From NCBI RefSeq assembly GCF_009602705.1, contig NZ_VSWH01000001.1, positions 3,658,001 to 3,722,000 of the forward strand: a DNA stretch of 64,000 bases, written 5' to 3'. Below are positions 35,952 to 44,239 of this stretch, one piece after another (position 1 is the stretch's first letter; each line of letters begins with the position of its first letter). A program made the position numbers and the translations under genes. Source of the stretch: Chryseobacterium vaccae (GTDB lineage: Bacteria; Bacteroidota; Bacteroidia; Flavobacteriales; Weeksellaceae). A model generated the notes under the pieces. It ran no database searches. It saw only the letters and a program-made list of their open reading frames with translations, and had not been told where the DNA came from.

Positions 35952-36557
35952 TTAATTTGCTCCAACTAGCTGTTTGCCCCAGTTTGGACTGCCGGTAGAA
36001 GAGTTTGAAGTATTGAATTCTGCTGTTGCTTTTTGAAGCAATTTAATAGCTTCGGTTTTGTTGCCTGATCTTTCAGCAAGCTCTGCTTTTAAGAACGTAA
36101 GCCTTGGATTGTTTTTCAAAACCGTTTCTGCTTTTTTCATATATCCTGTAACCGTTTTTAGTTCCTTTTGAGGATCTGTAGAGGTCTTTATTCTGAATTT
36201 CTGAAAATGAATGAGACCTAAAAGGGTATTAATCTCGCCATTGTTCTTTTCAGACGCAAGAGCCTGAGTTGCCAGTTTATTCGCCAGTTCGTTAGATTCG
36301 CTAAGGTTTTTGTTAGGAGAATTTGACAGAAGGAAGTTGGTCTTCAGATACATGGTTGCAGCAGCATAATAATTAGCCTGCCACTTTTCAGAGGTGTTAG
36401 TTTCTGAAAATATTTTGAAAAGCGTGTCATAGTCATTTTCTGAACTGGCATCGTTAAGCTTCAAAACAGACTGTTGTAAAGCCTGATCTGAAAACACTTG
36501 GGCAGATGCCCAGGAGCCAGCCATGAGAAAGCCTAAAATTAATAAAAGTTTATTCAT
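35952..36557 (-). CDS. Small exported helical (TPR-like) protein
   Basis: This 201-aa protein starts at the ATG at 36557; an upstream in-frame ATG (36581) would put a charged stretch (MLNKKFPF) before the signal peptide. The signal peptide MNKLLLILGFLMAGSWASAQ is clear. The mature part is alpha-helical with TPR-like helices (ANYYAAATMYLKTNFLL, NGEINTLLGLIHFQKFRI, PRLTFLKAELAERSGN, EAIKLLQKATAEFN). It resembles small periplasmic proteins of Flavobacteriia of unknown function. It lies between type B paralogs 4 and 5 on the same strand, but hairpins and gaps separate them. Confidence 0.72.
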   Translation of the reverse strand: MNKLLLILGFLMAGSWASAQVFSDQALQQSVLKLNDASSENDYDTLFKIFSETNTSEKWQANYYAAATMYLKTNFLLSNSPNKNLSESNELANKLATQALASEKNNGEINTLLGLIHFQKFRIKTSTDPQKELKTVTGYMKKAETVLKNNPRLTFLKAELAERSGNKTEAIKLLQKATAEFNTSNSSTGSPNWGKQLVGAN

Positions 36558-36833
36558 AAAGGGGAATTTTTTATTAAGCAAATATAGAAAATTATTAAAA
36601 TTAAATTAAAGAATTTGTGATATATTTAATAAAATAAGCGTATTGTGGGTTTATATTTTAATATTACTAACTTGGGATTGGTGTGTGGAAATTTTCGTTT
36701 TTATTATTCTCATCCTTTTTTATAAAGATGAAAACAATTTTTTAGATAAATTATTGTGTAATGGATAAAACGTGTTGGAATTGATCCTTTTAAAGTTGAA
36801 ATAGTACTGTATCACCTTGATGAAAATAAGCTA

Positions 36834-36873
36834 AAACGAAAAGACCGCTTCATATGAAGCGGTCTTTTCGTTT
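36834..36873. terminator. 40-base perfect palindrome, terminator of type B paralog 5
   Basis: Twenty bases on each side of 36853/36854 are perfectly complementary, with a GACCGCTTC core and A/T flanks. On the minus strand it lies 28 bases past the stop at 36902. The rest of the 344-base gap (36558-36901) is AT-rich with no gene. Confidence 0.8.
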
Positions 36874-36901
36874 ATAAAATCTGGTATTGGTTAAAATTAG
36901 G

Positions 36902-38992
36902 TTACTCTCTGTTTTTCACCATTACCCATCCTGAGAATTTAAACGAAGTGTTCTTTTTATCATTCTCATTCCAGGTCACGGAGTACCAGTATGTACCTGT
37001 AGGAACTTTTTTGCCGGTTACGGTTCCATCCCATTTATAGCCATTGTTTTTATCAGCTTGATGAATTTTTGTCCCATATCGGTCAAAGATACTGAATATG
37101 AGATTTTGTTTACCCGCCATGGCAGAATAATCGATCACGTCATTTACGCCGTCTCCGTTTGGCGTAATTACATTCACAAGGTTGGGGACTACTACGCCTA
37201 TTTCAACAGGATCGCAATCATAAGCATCTTTTACATAGATTTTGTGATCGCCTCTGGATAAGTTGGTAAATATATTGGAATCCTGCCAGTTGATGTTATC
37301 CATAGAATATTTGTAGGCTGGAGTTCCTCCGATCACGTTCACTGTGATGGTATTGCTGCTGATATCAATATTAGACACTACCGGCTGGTCGGAAGCATAA
37401 ACTTTTGCAGTCTGTGTGGTAATACATCCTCCTGTATTCAGTTTTACCCAGTACGTTCCTACTCCCACATTGCTGATGGACTGTGTAGTCGCTCCTGTGC
37501 TCCACTCATAACTGGCAAACCCAGGTCCTGCATCCAGAGTAGTTTTATCTTCAATACAGATAATTTTATCTTCCAGAATATTTGACTTTACTGGCGCAAT
37601 AACCGTTAACGTCACTTTAGCAATTGAATAACAGCCTCGGGTGTCGGTTACTCTTATATATATTACGCCGCTTGGAGCAATGTATGTAAGTGGATTCAGA
37701 ATTTCATTGGTTGCATTTTCAGCATCAGTAAATGACGGGAAATATCTTTTTGTAGCGCCGAGTACAGAAGTTACTGTTGCATTGGTAAGGTTAAATGAAG
37801 CGGTTGCGGGATTAGATTCTATAAAGCAGGATCTGAGACTTGTATCATTTACGGCAACTACAGCATAAAGATTTAAGTTGATTTTGGCTGTTGCAGTACA
37901 TCCCTGCGGAGTGGTTACCAGTACATAAATCACATTTGTTGATGAAAGGTAAGCATACGGATTGGTGATCTCATTAGTTCCTGCATTCAGATCAGCCATG
38001 GTTGGATAATATTTTTTTACCGCTGTACCGTTTGGATCATTATATACGTTAGCGGTTGTCAGATTAAAAACCGCTGTTCCCGCGCCGTTGTTGTTACACA
38101 TCGTCAAAGTAGCATCTGTAGCAACTATATTCCCCTGTTTGAATTTGAATTTCCCTGTCTGTCGGCAGGAATTTATCGGGTTGTTCGGATTGGTAGGATC
38201 TTCATAATGAACACTGTAATAGTATACTCCGGTAGTGTTCACCGTTTGAGGGGTCAGAATGGGATTGTTTCCGGAAAGAGCTTCGTTCTGGCTGGTGTGA
38301 TAGGTAACAACGAAATTGGCATTACCATTTACGATTCCTGATGTTAAAGTGGAAAAATCAAAAATGGCAGGGTCCGTACAAATAACTACTTCTGACGGGT
38401 TGGCTGGATTGGCCGCCGGAACTCCCGGAGGTACAAATGGATGAGGGGTAATTGCCGGATCATTGAAAGGTGAAGCCAGGGTAGCGGTTCCTCCCCATGT
38501 AAGGGAAAATCCGTTTGTGTTGGCACTGTAATTATTTACCAGAAGGTAATAGGTTTCTCCAGGTAGTACATCCATGTACCTTACCCAATCACTTGTATTT
38601 CCTGTGCCGGCACCAGCAAAAGGAAAGGTTGTAGTCATATTAAGTCCTGTAGCACCCGATGTATATAGAGTATTACATCTTATACTATTTCCTTTATTGG
38701 CACAGGTTACGTTCGGGCCCCATACATAAAAGTCGTAATCTGTAGCCCCGGTTTGTAAAGGAGTGATCACGAAAGTCAGAGTTCCTGCTGTTGCAATAGT
38801 GAATTTATACCAAACAGAGTACCTTTCCTCATAAATTCCGCAGCTCCCGTCAGGTAATTCCTGAACTCCGGGTCCGCTGGGAATATAGGAAATATTGGAA
38901 TTACCACAAACCGACATCGCTGTAATGCAGTCTTGCTGAGCGAAAAAGAGCATGGGTAAAAATAAAATTAAAAAGAGTAGAGTTTTTTTCAT
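36902..38992 (-). CDS. T9SS type B surface protein with VCGNSNISY N-terminus (paralog 5)
   Basis: This 696-aa protein is organised like paralog 4: signal peptide (to about residue 18, FFAQ), a DCITAMSVCGNSNISY beta-domain, a linker with PFVPPGVPAANP, FDFSTLTSGI, and two CNNNGAGTAVFNLT/KKYYPTMADLNAGTNEI units. An Ig-like segment, a SprB-like repeat and a type B sorting domain (NVITPNGDGVND, FDRYGTKI) follow. It differs from paralog 4 mainly in the front half. Together the three VCGNSNISY paralogs probably present variants of one binding module on the cell surface. No ligand can be predicted. Confidence 0.88.
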   Translation of the reverse strand: MKKTLLFLILFLPMLFFAQQDCITAMSVCGNSNISYIPSGPGVQELPDGSCGIYEERYSVWYKFTIATAGTLTFVITPLQTGATDYDFYVWGPNVTCANKGNSIRCNTLYTSGATGLNMTTTFPFAGAGTGNTSDWVRYMDVLPGETYYLLVNNYSANTNGFSLTWGGTATLASPFNDPAITPHPFVPPGVPAANPANPSEVVICTDPAIFDFSTLTSGIVNGNANFVVTYHTSQNEALSGNNPILTPQTVNTTGVYYYSVHYEDPTNPNNPINSCRQTGKFKFKQGNIVATDATLTMCNNNGAGTAVFNLTTANVYNDPNGTAVKKYYPTMADLNAGTNEITNPYAYLSSTNVIYVLVTTPQGCTATAKINLNLYAVVAVNDTSLRSCFIESNPATASFNLTNATVTSVLGATKRYFPSFTDAENATNEILNPLTYIAPSGVIYIRVTDTRGCYSIAKVTLTVIAPVKSNILEDKIICIEDKTTLDAGPGFASYEWSTGATTQSISNVGVGTYWVKLNTGGCITTQTAKVYASDQPVVSNIDISSNTITVNVIGGTPAYKYSMDNINWQDSNIFTNLSRGDHKIYVKDAYDCDPVEIGVVVPNLVNVITPNGDGVNDVIDYSAMAGKQNLIFSIFDRYGTKIHQADKNNGYKWDGTVTGKKVPTGTYWYSVTWNENDKKNTSFKFSGWVMVKNRE

Positions 38993-39538
38993 ATCTGATT
39001 ATTTAAAAATGTTAATTCATATAGGTTTTAGTTAATGGCAGCCTGTTTTTACAGGATTTATTTTCGAATAGTCTGGCCAACTATTGTATGTTTCTGAATC
39101 TCAAACTATTAATTTATAACAGATGATTCTGGAAATTCAGAATGTTTTTATCTTAATTTTATAAGGTGATGCTTATTAAACTAGTGTGAATTAACTATAG
39201 CCCTGGTAATCCCATAAGAAATGAATAATACCACTCCTGAAAGTTGAACGAATGGTTTAAATAACAAAAAAGGGCAGGCCGTTTTGCTATAGTATTTTCA
39301 TTAAAATGAATATTTCCTGATCAAATATACTTAAAAAACACCTGTTGATTATCAATTGTTTAGTATTTTAATCTTTTTTTAATTATCAATGAATTACAGT
39401 AATACAAATTTTATCTTTTTATTAAAGTATAGCAAGATTTAATAACCGTAGATGAATTGTATTTACGTTAGAAGAAAAAGTAAAAGGGGAATTGTCTCTG
39501 AATTTTGTTCTGATTAAAAAAAAATTTTGTCAGAAAAA
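38993..39538. other. Gene-free gap between type B paralog 5 and the MFS gene
   Basis: These 546 AT-rich bases contain no open frame worth calling and no RNA gene I recognise. The right end probably holds the 3' end of the MFS transcript: TTCTGA and TCAGAA can pair at about 39512-39539, but without a good T run. Confidence 0.5.
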
Positions 39539-40774
39539 TTAATACTGCATTTTTCTCAGCTTCGGATTGGTGCTTCCTACAAGTAGAGCAATCAGAACAG
39601 TCATGCTTCCCCCGAATACAACAGACCGTACAACCCCCATCAGCTTAGCCATCAGCCCGCTTTCAAACTGACCCATTTCATTGCTGGACATAATAAAAAT
39701 TGAATTGACACTCAGAACTCTTCCCCGGATATGGTCCGGTGTCTTAAGTTGTACAATGGTCCCACGGATGACAACAGAAATGCCGTCAAGCATTCCGCTC
39801 ATCACTAAAAATATAAAGGAAAGCCAATACAGTTTAGAAAGCCCGAAACCAATAATGCAAAGCCCAAATCCGGTAACAACTGCCAAAAGAATTTTTCCCT
39901 GGTTTTTACGTAACGGAACAATCGAGAGAATAGTGATGATACACATGGAGCCAATATCAGATGCCGCATTCAATAATCCGAAACCTTCCGCTCCGGCATC
40001 CAGTATGTCTGTGGCAAAAACAGGAATCATGGCGACAGCGCCGCCAAAAAGGACAGCAAACATATCAAGACATAACGCCCCTAAAATTTCTTTCGTTTTA
40101 AAAATATAGGAAATCCCTTCACGCATACTGTCAACAACATTTACCGTTTCTTTTTTATATTCCGAATACTGTTTATTCAGCTGCCAAAAGAAAAGCGACG
40201 CAATAAATATCAGAGAAAGAATGACTACCAATGTCCATTTTACTCCGAAATACCCAATCAGAAGCCCGCCTGCAGCATGTCCGCATACCGAAGAGATAAG
40301 AAATGTAGCCTGATTAAGCGTAACAGCATTCGGGAGATTTTCTTTTTTTACAATCTTAGGAATCATAGAAGGAACAATAGGTCCTATAAATGCCCGCGCA
40401 ATACCCGTAAAAAAGATAACTCCGTATATAAAATAGGTAGTCTGATGCCCGTCAAAATGCATTTCCATCCTGAAGAATGCAGGAATCAGCAGCAGTCCGA
40501 TCAGGAAAATATAAGCATAGTTACAGATCAGTAATAATCTCTTTTTTTCATTCATATCAATGACATGGCCTGCATATAACGCACAGCTTACCGCAGGAAT
40601 CACCTCCGAAAGTCCTATCAGCCCAATTGAAAACGGGTCTTTTGTCAGCTGATATACCCACCATCCCAATAAAGTAGCAAGCATCCTGAAGGCTAAAACA
40701 ATAAAAAATCTTCCCGTAAGAAGATTCCTGAATTCAATATTTTCTAATGTTTTTAACGGGGTAAAAGAAATCAT
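39539..40774 (-). CDS. MFS transporter (EntS-like group)
   Basis: This 411-aa protein starts at the ATG at 40774; a TTG six bases upstream is possible but unneeded. About 12 membrane helices can be traced. The loop after helix 2 has GHVIDMNEKKRLL, close to the MFS motif A (GxLaDrxgrr), and PDHIRGRVLSVN is a typical late loop of the MFS_3 / EntS-like group of exporters. Substrate is unknown; relatives export siderophores or drugs. The gene has a TATTTTTG element at 40778-40785 on the minus strand and appears monocistronic. Confidence 0.88.
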   Translation of the reverse strand: MISFTPLKTLENIEFRNLLTGRFFIVLAFRMLATLLGWWVYQLTKDPFSIGLIGLSEVIPAVSCALYAGHVIDMNEKKRLLLICNYAYIFLIGLLLIPAFFRMEMHFDGHQTTYFIYGVIFFTGIARAFIGPIVPSMIPKIVKKENLPNAVTLNQATFLISSVCGHAAGGLLIGYFGVKWTLVVILSLIFIASLFFWQLNKQYSEYKKETVNVVDSMREGISYIFKTKEILGALCLDMFAVLFGGAVAMIPVFATDILDAGAEGFGLLNAASDIGSMCIITILSIVPLRKNQGKILLAVVTGFGLCIIGFGLSKLYWLSFIFLVMSGMLDGISVVIRGTIVQLKTPDHIRGRVLSVNSIFIMSSNEMGQFESGLMAKLMGVVRSVVFGGSMTVLIALLVGSTNPKLRKMQY

Positions 40775-40777
40775 GCA

Positions 40778-40785
40778 CAAAAATA
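40778..40785 (-). promoter_or_regulatory. Putative -7 element for the MFS gene
   Basis: TATTTTTG (TAnnTTTG) on the minus strand lies 3 bases before the ATG, with no -33 box at standard spacing. Confidence 0.3.
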
Positions 40786-40867
40786 GCCCTAAATATTTAT
40801 TTAAGGCTGTTTGTATATTTGTTTTTTAAATGATAAATCAAATAAGTTCTGAAAGATAAAATCTATT

Positions 40868-41230
40868 TTAGTCTGCTCTCAGTGAACTGATCACGATGGC
40901 GGCAACACCTGCAGCACCAATTACCGTAGCACCCGCTGTTACTCTGGCTTTAGATCTATCTTTCACCGCAGCTACATTAGATTTTGGAATGATTACTTCT
41001 GTACTGTCTTTCTTACCGGCAGTCCCGATGAGGTTATTTCCGTCTACATTTCTAAAGAGCATTTTCTGTTTCGGAGAACCGTCTTTCATGGTAACGATAT
41101 ACATTCTTCCGGCTTCCAGATTAGAATAGTTATTTTTTGAAATATCATCACTGTACTTTGTCGTAGCACATGAGGAGATAACAAATAAAGAGGTTAATAA
41201 AGCTGATTTTAAAAGTACAGATGCTCTCAT
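40868..41230 (-). CDS. Small lipoprotein with hydrophobic C-terminal segment
   Basis: This 120-aa protein has a signal sequence ending VISSC with the lipid-bearing Cys21. The mature part includes NLEAGRMYIVTMKDG and a short beta-rich core (KMLFRNVDGNNLIGT, TEVIIPKSNVAAVKD). A Gly/Ala-rich hydrophobic segment ends it (AGATVIGAAGVAAIVI), resembling a glycine-zipper membrane hairpin. Similar small lipoproteins are common in Flavobacteriia and have no assigned role. A TAAATTTG element at 41249-41256 on the minus strand may be its -7 box. There are no functional partners beside it. Confidence 0.75.
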   Translation of the reverse strand: MRASVLLKSALLTSLFVISSCATTKYSDDISKNNYSNLEAGRMYIVTMKDGSPKQKMLFRNVDGNNLIGTAGKKDSTEVIIPKSNVAAVKDRSKARVTAGATVIGAAGVAAIVISSLRAD

Positions 41231-41248
41231 TATTATTTTTTAGTTTTT

Positions 41249-41256
41249 CAAATTTA
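41249..41256 (-). promoter_or_regulatory. Putative -7 element for the small lipoprotein gene
   Basis: TAAATTTG on the minus strand, 18 bases before the ATG at 41230. No matching -33 box. Confidence 0.35.
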
Positions 41257-41299
41257 TAATTTTTTTCCAATATACGTTTTTGGAATTAAAAAAATATCT

Positions 41300-42799
41300 T
41301 TAAAATTTATGAAGTTCTAACTGATCTGCAATTTTTCTGTCATTGGCCAGCCTCGGGATTTTATTCTGCCCACCCAATTTTCCTTGGGATTTAGCATATT
41401 CATGGAAAGCGTTTTTCCTCAGTTTTGTGATATGAAGTTTCTGCAGGATATTTCCGGTAATCAGATCGTCATAGTAAATATTGCGTTTACGTAGCTGATC
41501 ATCAAGTTCGTTTCGGAAAAGATTCATATTTTCAGGTTCCTTTTCAAATTCTATCAGCCACTCATGATAAGGAAGCCCTTCATTGGGATTCACCTGCGGT
41601 GCAAGATGGAATTCTGTGATCTGCGCCGGGAACTTCTCCAAAGCGGCTTTCATTGCTTCTTCTACCTCAAAAGCAATAACATGTTCTCCGAAAGCGGAAG
41701 TGAAATGTTTGGTTCTGCCGCTTACCAGAATTCTATAAGGATCTTTGCAGATAAATCTCACTACATCCCCGATGGAATAGGCCCAAAGACCTGAATTGGT
41801 AGTCAGGATAAGAGCATAATCTTTATGAAGTTCAACCTCTTTTAATGACAGGCGTCGTGCTCCGGGCTTTCCGTATTCTTCTAACGGAATAAATTCGTAA
41901 AAAATTCCGTGGTTGGTTAAAAGAAGTAGTCCTTCCTTCGTATAATCATCCTGGAAGGCAAAAAAACCTTCAGATGCGGGGAAGGTCTGTACGGTATCTA
42001 CTTTTCCACCCAGCAGATCTTCCATTTTATCTCTGTAAGGCTCGTAATTAACGCCTCCCGTTACGATAAGCTGCAGATTCGGGAAAAGCTGTTTGATCTT
42101 TTTACCATATTTTTCAGTCAGTTTTTCAAAATACATGATCAGCCATGGTGGAATACCCGAGATAAGGGTCATATCTTCCTTCTCTGTTTCTTCGATAATT
42201 TTGTCGACCTTGGCTTCCCAGTCTTCCATGATATTGGTTTCCCAGCTTGGAAGACGGTTCTTTTGAAGGTAACCGGGAATGTGGTGGGCAACAATGCCGG
42301 AAAGACGTCCTGTTTTTATTCCGAAAACTTCTTCCAGCTCCGGGCTACCCTGGAGGAAGATCATTTTTCCTTTAACGAAATCTGCGTTATTCTTTTGAGC
42401 AATGTAATGGAAAAGAGCACTCTGTGCACCTGCGATCTGAAAAGGCATTCCTTCTTTGGAAATAGGAATGTATTTTGACCCCGAAGTTGTTCCCGATGTT
42501 TTGGCAAAATATTCAGGGGTTTCTGTCCATAGAATATTGGCCTGCCCTCTTTTTACTCTTTCAATATAGGGTTTTAAATCTTCATAATCTGCAACAGGAA
42601 CTCTTTTCTGAAACTCCTGTACCGAATGGATATTCTCAAAATCATGCTCCCGCCCGAAAAGCGTTTTCTGGGCAGTTTTAACAAGAGAGAGAAGCAGGGC
42701 TTCCTGGTTTTGTTCAGCATTTTTCTTGAATTCTTCAGTTTTCCGGACATGTTTTTTTGCCCAGATCAGTGCTGCATTTTTCTTGATGAAGTTTAACAT
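41300..42799 (-). CDS. GH3-family acyl-adenylate-forming enzyme
   Basis: This 499-aa protein matches the GH3 family, best known from plants where members adenylate jasmonate or auxin and join it to amino acids. The ATP-binding motif TSGTTSGSK lies at residues 101-109, then PWLIMYFEKL, LIVTGGVNYEPY (motif 2 region) and YSIGDVVRF (motif 3, YxxGD). The C-terminal domain has FTSAFGEHV and ends with KLGGQNKIPRL. Bacterial GH3 proteins in Bacteroidota are widespread but their substrates are unknown. An adenylation-plus-transfer reaction is inferred from the motifs. The gene has a TAAATTTG element at 42804-42811 on the minus strand. Confidence 0.9.
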   Translation of the reverse strand: MLNFIKKNAALIWAKKHVRKTEEFKKNAEQNQEALLLSLVKTAQKTLFGREHDFENIHSVQEFQKRVPVADYEDLKPYIERVKRGQANILWTETPEYFAKTSGTTSGSKYIPISKEGMPFQIAGAQSALFHYIAQKNNADFVKGKMIFLQGSPELEEVFGIKTGRLSGIVAHHIPGYLQKNRLPSWETNIMEDWEAKVDKIIEETEKEDMTLISGIPPWLIMYFEKLTEKYGKKIKQLFPNLQLIVTGGVNYEPYRDKMEDLLGGKVDTVQTFPASEGFFAFQDDYTKEGLLLLTNHGIFYEFIPLEEYGKPGARRLSLKEVELHKDYALILTTNSGLWAYSIGDVVRFICKDPYRILVSGRTKHFTSAFGEHVIAFEVEEAMKAALEKFPAQITEFHLAPQVNPNEGLPYHEWLIEFEKEPENMNLFRNELDDQLRKRNIYYDDLITGNILQKLHITKLRKNAFHEYAKSQGKLGGQNKIPRLANDRKIADQLELHKF

Positions 42800-42803
42800 G
42801 CTT

Positions 42804-42811
42804 CAAATTTA
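42804..42811 (-). promoter_or_regulatory. Putative -7 element for the GH3 gene
   Basis: TAAATTTG on the minus strand lies 4 bases before the ATG. The remainder of the 368-base gap (42800-43167) contains only the terminator listed at 43097. Confidence 0.35.
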
Positions 42812-43096
42812 TAAATAAGTATAGAATCTTAAGCCATTTTCTTTGCTCAGGTGTAAAAGTTTAGGGATTTTTAATGATGGTAAATGAGCATAAAATAAAT
42901 AATACCGTTTCGTTTATCTTATTTATACAGGACATAAATATCCTTGTGTGAAATATATTTTCAATCTTCTTATATATCGGCCATTCTTTCTATTTAAATC
43001 CTGTTTAGAATTGAAGAAAACATTGGTATTAAAAAATTTTCGCTCGTAGATTTGTCAGATTGAGCATATTTTTTGAAGCTTTAGACTATGAGTTAC

Positions 43097-43126
43097 AAAA
43101 AAAACCAGTGAATAACTTCACCGGTT
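43097..43126 (-). terminator. Terminator of the KKDGTPDKRY repeat gene
   Basis: On the minus strand AACCGGTGAA and TTCACTGGTT pair with one mismatch around four bases and are followed by a long T run. Confidence 0.8.
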
Positions 43127-43167
43127 CTTCGAAATTTGATTATGAAAATAACAACTATATGTTGAGT

Positions 43168-43413
43168 TTATTTGTTCTCTTTATATCTCTTGTCAGGAGT
43201 GCCGTCTTTTTTTAGCTTTTTGTTCTCCTTATATCTTTTGTCCGGTGTACCGTCTTTTTTCATTTTGGCTGCCGGTTTTGCTGTTTTGGCTTCAGGAGCT
43301 TTTACTGTTTTTGTAGTCTGATGAGGGGCTGTGCCGGAAGCAGGAGCAGTCTGTTGGGCAGTTGCAAGCCCTAGGCCTAGTACCAAAGACATTGCAGTTA
43401 ATAATTTTTTCAT
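43168..43413 (-). CDS. Small secreted basic repeat protein
   Basis: This 81-aa protein has a signal peptide (to about residue 19, GLATAQ). An Ala/Pro/Thr/Lys-rich linker follows, then two copies of the 14-residue unit KKDGTPDKRYKENK joined by KL at the C-terminus. The two DNA copies differ at five positions within about 38 bases, and every difference is synonymous, which argues that the peptide sequence is maintained. The mature protein is strongly basic and probably unstructured. Related small KDGTPDxRYKxNK proteins occur in Flavobacteriia; no function is known to me. A terminator follows. Confidence 0.75.
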   Translation of the reverse strand: MKKLLTAMSLVLGLGLATAQQTAPASGTAPHQTTKTVKAPEAKTAKPAAKMKKDGTPDKRYKENKKLKKDGTPDKRYKENK

Positions 43414-43539
43414 AGGGTTTTATTGTTTGTTTTCTTAAGTAAAGATAATCAAAAAACGGGCTGGAAAAACGGATGTTTTTAAACTTAACTAAAGTTTATT
43501 ACTGCTTAAAAAAAAATTAAAACGTTGATATAAGGCATA

Positions 43540-43568
43540 AAATGAGCCTGTTTATTTTAAACAGGCTC
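43540..43568 (-). terminator. Terminator of the small lipoprotein gene at 43592
   Basis: GAGCCTGTTTA and TAAACAGGCTC form a perfect 11-bp stem with a three-base loop, followed by ATTTTAT on the minus strand. Confidence 0.85.
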
Positions 43569-43591
43569 TGATGTAAGTATGAATTGTTGGT

Positions 43592-43984
43592 TTATCGTGT
43601 ACAGTTGGCAGTCCAGGTTTTACCATCTTTTATGTATAAGATCTTTAGCTCATTATTATCAATTCTGATGTAAGATGTTGCATTAGATCCTATCATAACC
43701 AGAGTATGGTCTCCTTGCTGCTCAAATTCTATTCCGTTCAAATCGGGGATGCTGTTAGAGAATGCAAAATTATACTTTGTACCGCTGGCGATCTTGGTCA
43801 CAAATACACTTCCGTTGTCTGTATTAATGTTGGTAGATCCGTCATTATAGGAAACACTGCCTTTATAGGTTCCCGCAAAAAAGTCATTATTTACAGGGTC
43901 ATCATCTCTGCTGCACGATGAAAAAGATAACGCTGTAAAAAATACCAGCATACAAATTCCTAAAATTCTAATTGCTTTTTTCAT
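43592..43984 (-). CDS. Small surface lipoprotein
   Basis: This 130-aa protein has a lipoprotein signal (FTALSFSSC, lipid on Cys24) followed at once by SRDDDPVNND. Acidic residues directly after the Cys resemble the lipoprotein export signal that sends Bacteroidota lipoproteins to the outer face of the cell. The mature domain is a small beta-barrel-like fold (GTYKGSVSYND, GTKYNFAFSN, HTLVMIGSN, TWTANCTR) like the lipocalin-type small lipoproteins of the phylum. Function is unknown. It stands alone, divergent from mfd across a 255-base gap. Confidence 0.75.
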   Translation of the reverse strand: MKKAIRILGICMLVFFTALSFSSCSRDDDPVNNDFFAGTYKGSVSYNDGSTNINTDNGSVFVTKIASGTKYNFAFSNSIPDLNGIEFEQQGDHTLVMIGSNATSYIRIDNNELKILYIKDGKTWTANCTR

Positions 43985-44168
43985 AATACTATTTCTTTAA
44001 AAGTTTGTTAAAGGAAAATTTCCAAACTTTATGCCATGGGGTTAAAAACAATATTTTTTTAACGTATAATTAAATGAATTGGTAAAAAATTAAGATTTGG
44101 GTATCTGTTTTAAAGTTTTGTTAATTTTTATACAAAACCCGAATTCTTAAAAAAGAGAAAAATATACG

Positions 44169-44176
44169 TATCTTTG
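44169..44176 (+). promoter_or_regulatory. Putative -7 element for mfd
   Basis: TATCTTTG matches TAnnTTTG 63 bases before the mfd ATG at 44240. No -33 TTG at the usual distance. Confidence 0.35.
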
Positions 44177-44239
44177 CCGCTCAGACACGGTTTCGGAGAA
44201 CTTCCGAAATCGCTTTTGTCGTTTATACAATTACTATTT

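Noticed and set aside
44174..44239. A TTG-initiated N-terminal extension of mfd
   Set aside because: The ATG at 44240 gives the normal Mfd N-terminus, and the upstream TTG overlaps a -7 promoter element.
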